From Tepidicaulis sp002389665 (GTDB taxonomy: Bacteria > Pseudomonadota > Alphaproteobacteria > Parvibaculales > Parvibaculaceae), in NCBI RefSeq assembly GCF_965222285.1, contig NZ_OZ244942.1, positions 2,542,001 to 2,606,000 on the forward strand: DNA of 64,000 nt. Direction: 5' to 3'. Shown one piece after another: positions 17,857-26,378 of the stretch. Position numbers and translations under genes: made by a program. Below the pieces are notes generated by a model. It was not told where the DNA came from and ran no database searches. It saw only the letters and a program-made list of their open reading frames with translations. Position 1 is the first letter of the stretch, and each line of letters begins with the position of its first letter.

Positions 17857-18510
17857 TCACCGCCCAAGCCCATTGCGCAGGTATGAAGTAACAAGCGCGC
17901 TCAGCGTTTCGATATCAGGCGCGCCCATCGCCTCGCTATCGAAGCCGCGGTCGTTGATCAGCGTGGCAAGCCCGTGGACAAGCGACCAGGCGGCCATGGT
18001 CGCCGCTTCCAGGTTTTCCGCATCGCGCCTTATCTCTTCAAGATAAGCCGCCACCGCCTCCCGGATCATTTGGTAGGAGCCTGAAGAAGCCTCGAGCAGC
18101 GCGGGATAAGACGCCTTCTCGCCGATCAGCGGGCCGAACATCAGCCGGAAGCGGCCGGGATTTTCCGTGGCAAAGAGCACATAGGCCGTGCCGAGCGCGC
18201 CAAGCCGGGGAGAGGCGCCAGCGATGGCGCTCCCCCGCCTCGCCATCTCCGCAGAAAGATCGCGGAAGCCGGTCGCGGCAATCTCCGCCAGAAGCGCTTC
18301 TTTATCGGCGAAATGATGATAGGGCGCGGTTTGCGAGACCCCTGCCTCCCGCGCCACCCCGCGCAGGCTGAGCGCCATCACCCCGTCCCGCTCGACGATG
18401 CGCGCGCCCGCTTCCACCAAAGCCGCTTTCAGATCGCCATGATGATAGGCGCGCGGCTTGGCGGGTTTCCGGGCTTTGGATTTCGGTTTTGCTTGGGGTT
18501 TTTCCGGCAT
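17857..18510 (-). CDS. TetR/AcrR family repressor
   Basis: This 217-residue protein has a Lys/Pro-rich tail, then a TetR helix-turn-helix at residues about 24-70: LVEAGARIVERDGVMALSLR, GVAREAGVSQTAPYHHFADK. The C-terminal ligand-binding domain belongs to a TetR C-terminal family (WSLVHGLATLINDRGF). Its gene is divergent from a DoxX-like gene, and two 19-base palindromes lie in the 76 bases between them. Auto-repression and repression of the DoxX gene follow by inference. The inducer is unknown. Confidence 0.92.
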   Translation of the reverse strand: MPEKPQAKPKSKARKPAKPRAYHHGDLKAALVEAGARIVERDGVMALSLRGVAREAGVSQTAPYHHFADKEALLAEIAATGFRDLSAEMARRGSAIAGASPRLGALGTAYVLFATENPGRFRLMFGPLIGEKASYPALLEASSGSYQMIREAVAAYLEEIRRDAENLEAATMAAWSLVHGLATLINDRGFDSEAMGAPDIETLSALVTSYLRNGLGR

Positions 18511-18530
18511 GAGAAAGAAATTGGCAGCCT

Positions 18531-18575
18531 ATCTTGACGGCGTCAAGATTCTCCTTATCTTGACACCGTCAAGAT
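18531..18575. promoter_or_regulatory. Twin TetR operators between tetR and doxX
   Basis: Two 19-base palindromes, ATCTTGACGGCGTCAAGAT (18531-18549) and ATCTTGACACCGTCAAGAT (18557-18575), lie 26 bases centre to centre. The first contains a possible -35 (TTGACG, 18534) with TATCTT (18556) at 16-base spacing as -10 for the DoxX gene. A bound repressor would cover both promoters. Confidence 0.85.
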
Positions 18576-18586
18576 AGGAGATGCTC

Positions 18587-19057
18587 ATGCTGTTCGTTTT
18601 CATGATGCTTGCCATAGCGGCTCTGGCCGCGCTTTTCGGGCGCCTCGGCGTGGTACCGCTCAAAGACGCGCGCCTTGCCATGCGGATCGGCATGGCCGCC
18701 GGCTTTTTCTTTGTCGGCACCGACCACCTTCTCACCCCCGAGCGCTACATGCCGATGATGCCGCCCTACATCCCCTTCCACGGCGAAGTGATTTTCTTCA
18801 CCGGGCTTTGCGAGATCGCGGGCGCCATCGGCCTTCTCACGCCGCGCCTGAAGGAGCTTGCGGCGATGATGCTTGCGCTTTATGCGGTGGCGGTTTTTCC
18901 GGCGAATGTGCACAACGCGCTGAATGGGCTTTCCGTGGCCGGTCTTCCGGAGGCCAATCTTTATTATTGGGCGCGGCTCTTCTTTCAGCCGCTCATCATC
19001 TGGTGGGCGCTTTATGCAGGCGGCCTCATCGGCAAGCGCGCGCCCCAAGCCGCTTGA
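18587..19057 (+). CDS. DoxX family membrane protein
   Basis: The start is placed at the ATG at 18587, six bases after AGGAG; the earlier in-frame ATG at 18581 touches the AGGAG. The 156-residue protein has four transmembrane segments, with the conserved loop GTDHLLTPERYMPMMPPYIPFH and FFTGLCEIAGAIGLLTP typical of DoxX-like proteins. It is an inner-membrane protein of unclear function, linked in some bacteria to redox or antibiotic stress. It is controlled by the divergent TetR protein by inference from the twin operators. Confidence 0.85.
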   Translation: MLFVFMMLAIAALAALFGRLGVVPLKDARLAMRIGMAAGFFFVGTDHLLTPERYMPMMPPYIPFHGEVIFFTGLCEIAGAIGLLTPRLKELAAMMLALYAVAVFPANVHNALNGLSVAGLPEANLYYWARLFFQPLIIWWALYAGGLIGKRAPQAA

Positions 19058-19094
19058 AGCCCCGCCTCTTGCGCTCCAAGCGTTCCGTGTTAAC

Positions 19095-19130
19095 ACTCCC
19101 GCCAACAGATATTGACGCAATGGCGGGAGT
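19095..19130 (+). promoter_or_regulatory. Hairpin covering the nitroreductase ribosome-binding site
   Basis: ACTCCCGCCA (19095-19104) is exactly complementary to TGGCGGGAGT (19121-19130), a ten-base stem with a 16-base loop. The 3' arm contains GGGAG, the only good ribosome-binding site for the ATG at 19137. GTTAAC flanks both arms. It could act as an RNA switch or as a DNA operator. Confidence 0.5.
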
Positions 19131-19136
19131 TAACCC

Positions 19137-19838
19137 ATGCAGCTTCAAGACGCGATCAAAGAGCGCAAATCCATCCGCGCGTTCAAACCGGATCCCGTTC
19201 CCTTTGAAACGGTGAAGGAACTTCTGGAACTCGCCGCGCTCGCCCCTTCCGGCACCAATGTGCAGCCTTGGAAAGTCCACGTCGTGACGGGCGCGGCGCG
19301 CGAGCAGCTGGTGGAAGGCCTGCTTGCCTACCGCGAGGAAAATCCCGGCGACACGGCGCAGGAATTCGAGCACTCGAACAAACGCGTCGAGCCTTATCTC
19401 GGGCGCATGCGCAAGCTCGGCAAGGATATGTACGGGCTGATCGGCATCCCGAAAGGCGACAAGGAACGGGCCTGGGAGCAATGGGGCCGCAACTACAAGT
19501 TCTTCGACGCGCCAGTCGGGCTCATCTTCACCATCGACAAGGAACTCGATGCGCGCAGCTGGCTCGATATCGGCATGTTCATGCAGAACCTGATGCTGGC
19601 CGCCACGGAAAAGGGGCTCGCCACCTGCGCGCAAGGCGCCTGGAACATGTTCTGGAAGGCAACGCGCCCGCTGCTCGATATTCCGGAAAGCGAATACATC
19701 ATTTGCGGCCTCTCGCTCGGCTATGCCGACCCGGACGCGCCCGTGAACGCGCTCATTTCAGAGCGCGAGCCGGTGGAGGCCTTTGCGACCTTCCACGGTT
19801 TTGAGGAAAAAGAAGGCTCAGCGGCGAAAGCCGGCTGA
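19137..19838 (+). CDS. Nitroreductase family protein
   Basis: This 233-residue protein starts with the nitroreductase FMN-binding signature IKERKSIRAFKPDPVP, followed by LAALAPSGTNVQPWKV. It has the later family segments FMQNLMLAATEKGLATCAQG and ICGLSLGYADPDAPVN. It reduces nitro-compounds, quinones or flavins with NAD(P)H as a cytoplasmic dimer. The physiological substrate is unknown. Its ribosome-binding site lies in a hairpin, and its last 21 bases overlap the end of the convergent small exported-protein gene. Confidence 0.92.
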   Translation: MQLQDAIKERKSIRAFKPDPVPFETVKELLELAALAPSGTNVQPWKVHVVTGAAREQLVEGLLAYREENPGDTAQEFEHSNKRVEPYLGRMRKLGKDMYGLIGIPKGDKERAWEQWGRNYKFFDAPVGLIFTIDKELDARSWLDIGMFMQNLMLAATEKGLATCAQGAWNMFWKATRPLLDIPESEYIICGLSLGYADPDAPVNALISEREPVEAFATFHGFEEKEGSAAKAG

Positions 19839-20132
19839 AATCCCGGCCGCGGCAAAACCGGCGGCCCGGCGGGCGGCATGAAACCCGTCGCGGCGCACGA
19901 AGATGAAGCGCGTCCCGTTATCGATATAGACCGAAGCGGGCCGCTCCACACCGCCCTGAAAGCCCGTCAAATCGATCTTGCCGTTCAGCACGAGGCCAGC
20001 GTCCGCCGTCTGCGCGTGCGGCTGTGCAGTTCCCGCCCCCGCATTACTGGCAAGTGGCCAGGAATCTGCAAAGGCCGGAGAAACGGCACCGGCAAGGAGA
20101 AGGCAAAGAGCGGCAAAAAGCGGTTTACGCAT
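19818..20132 (-). CDS. Small exported protein of unknown function
   Basis: From the ATG at 20132, with GAGGA upstream, this is a 104-residue protein. A signal peptide (MRKPLFAALCLLLAGAVSPA, cleavage near AFA-D) is followed by a short mature domain (LVLNGKIDLTGFQGG, YIDNGTRFIFVRRDGFH) and an Ala/Arg-rich tail. No family is recognised. It overlaps the nitroreductase by 21 bases in the opposite direction. Longer starts exist but would add a non-hydrophobic leader. Confidence 0.6.
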   Translation of the reverse strand: MRKPLFAALCLLLAGAVSPAFADSWPLASNAGAGTAQPHAQTADAGLVLNGKIDLTGFQGGVERPASVYIDNGTRFIFVRRDGFHAARRAAGFAAAGISAGFRR

Positions 20133-20304
20133 AGCGTCCTCATGAACAAGGCGGGACATATGTTCAATATAGGGACAGACGGGCAAAAATGCAGCCTCGT
20201 TCTGGCACAGCGGCGCGACTATTTCCGCAAACATGGTTAATGCAAAACGCCGCTGAAATCCGCTAGGCTTGCCTCAGAAGCAATAACAATGCAGGGAGCC
20301 TTTT

Positions 20305-20916
20305 ATGCTGAAAGTCTATCACGCCCCCAATACGCGCTCGGTACGCATCGTCTGGCTGTGCGAGGAACTGGGCCTCGACTATGAGAAAGTCGCGCTGGAA
20401 TTCGACCCGAAAGTCCTTCAGTCGGAAAATTATTTGAAGATCAATCCGCTCGGCAAAGTGCCGTCCATGGAAGAGGACGGGCTGGTGATCAACGAGTCCG
20501 GCGCCATCGTGCAATATCTTCTGGAAAAGACCGGCGACAAAGACTTGCAGCCCGCCCCCGGCACGCCGGAACGCGGACGCTATCTGCACTGGTTCCATTT
20601 CGCCGAAGCGACCTTGATGCCGCCGCTCGGCAATATCGCGCAGCACGCCTTCATCCGCCCGGAGGAAAAACGCATTTCCGCCGTTGCCGAGGAAGGCAAG
20701 GAAACGGCGATCAAAATTCTGAAGCTGCTCGACAAGGAACTGGAAGGGCGCAATTACATCGCAGGTGAGAAATTCTCCGCTGCCGATATCATGCTCGGCT
20801 ATGACCTGCTGCTCGCCAAGCTCTTCGGCCTTCTAACCGACGCCATGCCCAATGTGCTGGCCTATTTCAACCGCCTGGCCGAGCGCCCCGCCTTTAAAAA
20901 GGCAACGGGCCAGTAA
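20305..20916 (+). CDS. Glutathione S-transferase
   Basis: This 203-residue protein has an N-terminal thioredoxin-fold domain (MLKVYHAPNTRSVRIVWLCEE), the cis-Pro region NPLGKVPSMEEDGLVINESGAIV with the glutathione-contacting ES pair, and an all-helical C-terminal domain (YIAGEKFSAADIMLGYDLLL). The length is normal. A Ser/Thr near the N-terminus rather than a Cys probably supports thiolate formation. An AGGGAG site lies six bases before the ATG. It conjugates glutathione to electrophiles or acts as a peroxidase; the substrate is unknown. Confidence 0.92.
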   Translation: MLKVYHAPNTRSVRIVWLCEELGLDYEKVALEFDPKVLQSENYLKINPLGKVPSMEEDGLVINESGAIVQYLLEKTGDKDLQPAPGTPERGRYLHWFHFAEATLMPPLGNIAQHAFIRPEEKRISAVAEEGKETAIKILKLLDKELEGRNYIAGEKFSAADIMLGYDLLLAKLFGLLTDAMPNVLAYFNRLAERPAFKKATGQ

Positions 20917-21012
20917 GAGCGCCGGAGCAGAAGCAGATGTCTCACCCTTGGCGGCGGGCAGGCAGCCGTGCCAAACTTCCTGCCAAAAGAAGGCCGCCAA
21001 GGGAGAGATGAT

Positions 21013-21858
21013 ATGAGCTACAAGACCATCGACGTCAAACCGGTTTCAGGCGCGCTCGGCGCGGAGATTTTCGGCGCGGATCTTGGCGCCGATCTCGACA
21101 ACGAAACTTTCGACGACATCCACCAGGCCTTTCTCGACCATCAGGTGATCTTTTTCCGCGATCAGAATTTGACGCCGGAAAAACACAAAGAATTCGGCCG
21201 CCGCTTCGGCTCGCTCAACATCCATCCTTATGTGAAAGGCATGGACGGCCATCCGGAGATCATGGAGATCATCAAGGAGCCGGAAGACAAACTGAATTTC
21301 GGCGGCGGCTGGCATTCGGACATGTCGTTCCAGAAAGAACCTGCTCTCGGCTCCATTCTCTACGGCATCGATATTCCCCCTTATGGCGGCGACACGCTTT
21401 TTGCGAGCCAGTACCGCGCCTATGAAACGCTTTCGGAGGGCATGAAGAAACTTCTGGACGGACTGACCGCGCTGCACACCGCCAAGGCCGAATATGGCCG
21501 CGCGGGCAATTCCGCTCAAAAGCGCAGCGCCATGGATGTGAAAAACGCCGAAGAAGATGTCCCCGCTTACGAGCATCCCGTCGTGCGCACGCATCCGGAA
21601 ACGGGCCGCAAGGCGCTTTACGTAAACCCCGCCTTCACCGAGCGCTTTTCGGGCATGACGCGGGCGGAAAGCAAACCGCTGCTCGAATTTCTCTATGCCC
21701 ATGCAACGCGGGAGGAATTCACCTGCCGCTTCCGCTGGCAGAAAGGCTCGCTCGCCTTCTGGGACAATCGCTGCGTCCAGCATTTCGCGCTCAACGATTA
21801 TCACGGCCACCGCCGCCATATGCGCCGTGTGACGGTGAACGGCGATCTGCCGCGCTGA
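21013..21858 (+). CDS. TauD/TfdA family alpha-ketoglutarate-dependent dioxygenase
   Basis: From the ATG at 21013 (GGGAGAG upstream) this is a 281-residue Fe(II)/2-oxoglutarate dioxygenase. Motifs in order are HQVIFFRDQNLTPEKHKEFG, the metal ligands His-x-Asp in GGGWHSDMSF, PPYGGDTLFASQYRAYE, and the distal His with the 2-oxoglutarate Arg in FWDNRCVQHFALNDYHGHRR. The metal and co-substrate residues look intact. The family hydroxylates taurine, 2,4-D or related acids; the substrate here is not evident. A radical SAM gene follows 167 bases later. Confidence 0.92.
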   Translation: MSYKTIDVKPVSGALGAEIFGADLGADLDNETFDDIHQAFLDHQVIFFRDQNLTPEKHKEFGRRFGSLNIHPYVKGMDGHPEIMEIIKEPEDKLNFGGGWHSDMSFQKEPALGSILYGIDIPPYGGDTLFASQYRAYETLSEGMKKLLDGLTALHTAKAEYGRAGNSAQKRSAMDVKNAEEDVPAYEHPVVRTHPETGRKALYVNPAFTERFSGMTRAESKPLLEFLYAHATREEFTCRFRWQKGSLAFWDNRCVQHFALNDYHGHRRHMRRVTVNGDLPR

Positions 21859-22025
21859 GGAACGGCTAGGTCACATCATCGTGCGGAAGCGGCGGATGAT
21901 TTGCGACAGCGCGCGATTGACGGTGAGCGGCAGCCTTTGCCATCGTCGATCCGGCAAGCCCCTATCTGCGTAGACTTTATGAGACCCCCTTGTGCCGTGA
22001 GGCGGCAAGACCCGAAGGACAGAAT

Positions 22026-23084
22026 ATGGAATCGATCTATTACGTCATCTCCTGGGCCTGCCACCGGCGCTGCAAACATTGCTACGACACCCGCTTCCGC
22101 CCTTATGTGCGTAGCGCGCTGGACAATGTGATCGGTGAAGGCCAAGACGCCTATAAGAAGATCATCGCCAATCTTCCCGACACCATGATCTACAAAGACC
22201 CCAAGCATAAGGATGCGGAGGGCAACCCCGAAGAGCGGATCGGCCGGCTCATTCTCGCCGGCGGCGAAGTCCTCATCGATGCGATGCGCGAGCCGCTCTT
22301 TTATCCGGTGCTCGATGCCGCGAACGAGAAATACGGAAAAAATGTGCGCCTTTCCATGCAGACAACAGGCGATCTCGTCACGCCGAAACTCATCGATGAA
22401 TTGCTGGAGCGCAATGTCTGGATGATCGCGGTGGCAGGCATGGACGATTTTCATGTCGGCATGGAAGGCGACAAACGCCTGGGGCTGATGGAAGAGCTGA
22501 CCCGCATGTTCGAAAAGGCAGGCATCGGACCGGTGCCCGGCCCGAAAAGCGGCCGCGACCACCTGACCGAGGACGGGCCTTTCTATTTCTTTTTCGGCGC
22601 CGACCCCAACCAATGGATCGGCGAGCTTTGGCCGCGCGGGCGGGCCTGGGAAAACGGGCTTTCCAAGGCCACGATGGAAACGAATTTCTGCGCCCGTCAT
22701 TCAGGCGGCAAAAACTTTCTCAATCACGGCTGGGCGGGTTCCGAAGTCGCTATCGAACCGAGCGGCAATGTCTTTCCCTGCTGCCTGAAAACCAAGCGGC
22801 CCATCGGCAATCTGCAGGAAGAAAAGCTCACCGATATTCTGGACAGCCTGAAAGACCATCCGGTTTTCGAGGCGATCAATCAGGGCGCACCGGACAGAAT
22901 GGGCACCGCCCATGGCTGGGATGCGCAGCGCTTTGCCGCCGCCTCCCACACCCAAACCCCGAAAGGCGAGCCCTATGCCAATCTCTGCATCGGCTGCGAC
23001 CGCTTTTTCGAGGAAGTGATGGGCCCGGTGCTGGATGAAGCGCGCGCCAAACGCCTTGGCTCCGGCGCCGCCGCCCCCGCCTAA
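22026..23084 (+). CDS. Radical SAM protein with C-terminal SPASM-like cysteines
   Basis: The start is at the ATG at 22026, with AAGGA upstream, giving 352 residues. The [4Fe-4S] motif ACHRRCKHC (Cys12, Cys16, Cys19) sits close to the N-terminus, followed by the radical SAM core (ILAGGEVLIDAM, VRLSMQTTGDLVTP). The C-terminal part has further cysteines in FPCCLKTKRPIGN and NLCIGCDRFFEE, the layout of SPASM/twitch auxiliary clusters. Such enzymes often modify peptides or cofactors. No short precursor peptide is recognisable nearby, so the substrate is unknown. Confidence 0.88.
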   Translation: MESIYYVISWACHRRCKHCYDTRFRPYVRSALDNVIGEGQDAYKKIIANLPDTMIYKDPKHKDAEGNPEERIGRLILAGGEVLIDAMREPLFYPVLDAANEKYGKNVRLSMQTTGDLVTPKLIDELLERNVWMIAVAGMDDFHVGMEGDKRLGLMEELTRMFEKAGIGPVPGPKSGRDHLTEDGPFYFFFGADPNQWIGELWPRGRAWENGLSKATMETNFCARHSGGKNFLNHGWAGSEVAIEPSGNVFPCCLKTKRPIGNLQEEKLTDILDSLKDHPVFEAINQGAPDRMGTAHGWDAQRFAAASHTQTPKGEPYANLCIGCDRFFEEVMGPVLDEARAKRLGSGAAAPA

Positions 23085-23243
23085 AGGCGCATTTATCCCC
23101 GGGGTTATTGCCGGGGCTTATCCTGCTGAAACAATTTGCAACAGAGCGGACATGCCCGGGATACGCGCCCGCCGCAGGCTCGCCCTCAACAAAACTTGAT
23201 GCGGCGGCTTGACGCAGCTTGCACAGGCCCCTACATAAACCAT

Positions 23244-23257
23244 ACCAACTGGTCGGT
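23244..23257. promoter_or_regulatory. TetR operator-like palindrome
   Basis: The sequence ACCAACTGGTCGGT matches its own reverse complement at ten of 14 positions, the common pattern of TetR operators. It lies 14 bases before the likely start of the TetR gene at 23271. Confidence 0.6.
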
Positions 23258-23270
23258 TTGTTTAACTTTG

Positions 23271-23933
23271 ATGACGGATATGCAGGAAAAAATTCCCTCA
23301 AACTCCTCCGTTCCCCTGACCTCTGACAAGGATGGCCGCCAAATGCGCGGCGACCGGACCCGTCAGGCGCTGGTGGAATCGGCCTTTGAAGAAATTTACA
23401 TGCACGGCTTCCGCGCTGCGAGCCTGAACGACATCATCAAGAAAGCCGGCTGCACGAAAGGCTCCCTCTACCACCATTTTGCCGACAAGCACGCGCTGGG
23501 GCTGGCCGCCACGGCGGAGTTCATGGGCGCGCATATCAAGGAGCTTTGGATAGCCCCCCTGGCCGAGACGGCGGACCCCCTCACCTCGATCCGGACCATC
23601 ATCGGGCATTATGCCTTTGGCGATGTCGGTCACGATCCCCGTCTCGGCTGCCCTTTTCAGAACCTGACACAGGAAATGGCGGGTATCGACGAGGACTTTC
23701 AGAATTACTTCAAGAACCTCTTCGAAGCCTGGCGCGACGCGCTGGTCGATGCGCTCAAAAGGGGCGAGCGCAACGGCACGGTGCGCAAAGGCATTGACGC
23801 GGAAAGTGTCGCCACCTTGATCATTGCCAGCCATCAGGGCGTGGCGAGCATGATCAAAGCCACGCAGGACGAAGGCGTGGGACACACCGCAACTTCTGCA
23901 TTCTTCGATTATCTGGACAGCCTGCGGCCTTAA
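23271..23933 (+). CDS. TetR/AcrR family regulator of the downstream transport cassette
   Basis: The start is placed at the ATG at 23271 (another at 23280); a longer frame opens at 23136 but would run through the operator. This gives 220 residues. The helix-turn-helix spans about residues 24-70 (ALVESAFEEIYMHGFRAASL, DIIKKAGCTKGSLYHHFADK). The C-terminal domain (GCPFQNLTQEMAGIDEDFQ) matches a TetR ligand-binding family. The RND transporter gene starts 26 bases after its stop, so regulator and transporter are likely in one operon. Confidence 0.9.
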   Translation: MTDMQEKIPSNSSVPLTSDKDGRQMRGDRTRQALVESAFEEIYMHGFRAASLNDIIKKAGCTKGSLYHHFADKHALGLAATAEFMGAHIKELWIAPLAETADPLTSIRTIIGHYAFGDVGHDPRLGCPFQNLTQEMAGIDEDFQNYFKNLFEAWRDALVDALKRGERNGTVRKGIDAESVATLIIASHQGVASMIKATQDEGVGHTATSAFFDYLDSLRP

Positions 23934-23958
23934 AGGCACGCAGGCCAAGTGAGGCAAC

Positions 23959-26301
23959 ATGAACAACTGGGTTGTGGCTTACGCCAAGGCGGTCGTCAAA
24001 CTGCGCTGGCTTATCGTCCTGGCATCGATTGCCGGGGTGATGTTCCTGGCAAGCGGCGGACGTTTTATCGAATTCTCCAACGACTACCGCTATTTCTTCA
24101 CCGAGCAGAACCCCAACCTGCAAGCCTTCGAGCGGCTGGAGCGCACATACACAAGCCCGGACACGCTGCTTTGGGTGATGCGCCCGAACGAAGGCACGAT
24201 GACGACGCCCGAACGGCTCGCCATCATCAAGGACATTACCGAACGCGCCTGGCAGACGCCCTTTTCGATCCGCGTCGACAGCCTGACGAACTATCAGCAC
24301 ACGACGGCTGAAAACGACGATCTGACCGTACGCGATCTCGTGCCCGATCCCGAGGCGCTCGATAAGCAAGACGCCAATGAAGTGGGCGACATCGCCCTTG
24401 GCGAGCCCGTCATCGCCAAGCGCCTGATCTCGGAAGATGAAACGACGAGCGCAGTCGTCGCCACGCTGCGCATGCCGCGGGACGATCAGGTCGCCACGTC
24501 CAAGGTCATGGCATATGCCCGCTCGCTGCTGGCCGACATGCGGGAAAAACATCCCGAGATCCGTTTCGAGCTGACGGGCTCCGTCGCGCTTTCCAATTCC
24601 TTCTCGGAAGCAGCCCAGAACGATCTGAAAATCCTCACCCCGGCCATGTATATCGTGCTCGGTCTGACGGTCTTCCTTCTCACCCGCTCCTTCTCGGGCA
24701 CGCTGGCGACCATTCTCGTCGTCACGCTTTCCGCTTTCGGGGCGATGGGCCTCGTCATGGGCTGGCTCGGCGTCAAGCTGACCCCGCCATCCGCCGGGGC
24801 ACCGACGATCATTCTGACCATCGCGGTGGCCGATTCCATCCACGTGCTCGTTACGATGCTTGTGGAGATGCGCAAAGGCCGCACCAAGCATGAAGCCATT
24901 GTGGAAAGCCTGCGCGTCAACTGGGGGCCGGTCTTCCTGACCTCCGTGACGACCGCCATCGGCTTTGCCTCGCTTAACTTCTCCGATGCCCCGCCCTTCC
25001 GCGATCTCGGCAACACGGCGGCCGCCGGCGCCATTATCGCCTGGGTGCTCTCGGTCAGTTTCCTGCCCGCGCTCATCGCCATTTTGCCGGTCAACGCCAA
25101 AGGCGCCATCGTGCGGCAGAGCGAGTTCATGGAACGGTTCGCGGAAACCGTGATCGGCAACTGGCGCAAGCTGCTGGTGGTGATGACCATCATCATCATC
25201 GCCTTTGCAACGCTCCTGCCGCGTTTCGTCTTCAACGACCGTTTCGTAACCTATTTCGACGACCGGATGGAATTCCGCGTTGCTTCGGACTGGGCCGCCG
25301 ATCACCTGACCGGCATTTACCAGATCAGCTATTCGCTTTCGGCGGGCGAGCCGGGCGGCGTTTCCAACCCGGAATATGTCGCCAAGCTCGAAGAATTTGC
25401 CGACTGGTTCCGCCAGCAGCCCGAGGTTGTGCACGTCTCCACCTTCTCCGACGTGATGAAACGCATCAACAAGAGCATGCATGGAGATAAGGAAAGCTAT
25501 TACCGGGTGCCGGACGAGCGGGAAATGGCGGCCCAGTTCCTGCTGCTTTATGAAATGTCCCTGCCCTACGGGCTCGATCTCAACGACCAGATCAATGTGG
25601 ACAAGTCCGCCACCAAGCTGACGCTGACGCTGACCGATATTTCCACGGTGGAAATGCAGGACCTGATCAACCGGGCCGATACTTGGCTGCGCGAGAACGC
25701 GCCGGAGCATATGTATTCCTACCCGGCCGGCCAGGCGGTGATGTTCGCCTTTATCGGGCGCAACAATTTCAACGCCATGACGAGCGGCACGGCCATCGCG
25801 CTCTTGCTGATCTCCGGCTGTCTGATGCTTGCCCTGCGCAATCTCAAGCTCGGCCTGATCAGCCTGATCCCGAACCTGACCCCGCCCATCGTCGCCTTCG
25901 GCATCTTGGCGCTCTTTACGGCGGAGGTCGGCTTCTGGTCCACTTTCGTCATCGCCACGGCGCTCGGCCTCATCGTGGATGCGACGGTTCACTTCCTGTC
26001 GAAATACCGCCGCGCCCGTTTCGAGCACGGCAAGGATGCGGAAGACAGCGTGCGCTACGCCTTCTCCACAGTTGGCACCGCGCTTTGGGTCTCGACCTTC
26101 GTGCTGGTGATCGGCTTTGCGATCCTCGCGCTCTCGCCCTTCAAGGTGAATGCGATGCTGGGTCTCATGGTCGCGCTGACCGTCGCCTGTGCGCTCGTCA
26201 TCGACTTCCTGCTGCTGCCTTCGCTTCTGATCGCGCTCGACCGGCGCAAGAAGGCGGCCCATTCCAAGCTCGAGGCCGCGTCCTCGGCGCCGGCAGAATG
26301 A
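23959..26301 (+). CDS. RND/MMPL superfamily transporter
   Basis: This 780-residue inner-membrane protein has the two-fold RND layout: one N-terminal helix, a large periplasmic loop, five helices, then the same again. Proton-relay acidic residues sit in the fourth helix of each half (ILTIAVADSIHV and TALGLIVDATVHF). The size and single-gene form fit the MMPL/HpnN-like branch that moves lipids or other hydrophobic molecules, rather than tripartite drug pumps. The LolA-like periplasmic protein and barrel that follow could complete the route. The substrate is not shown. Confidence 0.9.
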   Translation: MNNWVVAYAKAVVKLRWLIVLASIAGVMFLASGGRFIEFSNDYRYFFTEQNPNLQAFERLERTYTSPDTLLWVMRPNEGTMTTPERLAIIKDITERAWQTPFSIRVDSLTNYQHTTAENDDLTVRDLVPDPEALDKQDANEVGDIALGEPVIAKRLISEDETTSAVVATLRMPRDDQVATSKVMAYARSLLADMREKHPEIRFELTGSVALSNSFSEAAQNDLKILTPAMYIVLGLTVFLLTRSFSGTLATILVVTLSAFGAMGLVMGWLGVKLTPPSAGAPTIILTIAVADSIHVLVTMLVEMRKGRTKHEAIVESLRVNWGPVFLTSVTTAIGFASLNFSDAPPFRDLGNTAAAGAIIAWVLSVSFLPALIAILPVNAKGAIVRQSEFMERFAETVIGNWRKLLVVMTIIIIAFATLLPRFVFNDRFVTYFDDRMEFRVASDWAADHLTGIYQISYSLSAGEPGGVSNPEYVAKLEEFADWFRQQPEVVHVSTFSDVMKRINKSMHGDKESYYRVPDEREMAAQFLLLYEMSLPYGLDLNDQINVDKSATKLTLTLTDISTVEMQDLINRADTWLRENAPEHMYSYPAGQAVMFAFIGRNNFNAMTSGTAIALLLISGCLMLALRNLKLGLISLIPNLTPPIVAFGILALFTAEVGFWSTFVIATALGLIVDATVHFLSKYRRARFEHGKDAEDSVRYAFSTVGTALWVSTFVLVIGFAILALSPFKVNAMLGLMVALTVACALVIDFLLLPSLLIALDRRKKAAHSKLEAASSAPAE

Positions 26302-26378
26302 GGGAGGCAAAGATGCTCACAAACAGGTATAACCGTTTCGCATTTTTCGGGAACGGAAAACCGAACAAGGAGGATTTA

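Noticed and set aside
21859..22025. A RiPP precursor peptide for the radical SAM enzyme
   Set aside because: Short frames in this gap have no ribosome-binding site and no conserved core motif; they look random.
23854..26310. An 818-codon open frame on the minus strand, antisense to the RND transporter
   Set aside because: It mirrors the RND coding frame in GC-rich DNA, has no recognisable domain and no ribosome-binding site. The plus-strand protein has clear RND motifs.
25683..26378. In-frame extension upstream of the LolA-like gene
   Set aside because: The long frame is out of register with the RND gene and lacks features; a perfect Shine-Dalgarno before the ATG at 26379 and a signal peptide fix the start.
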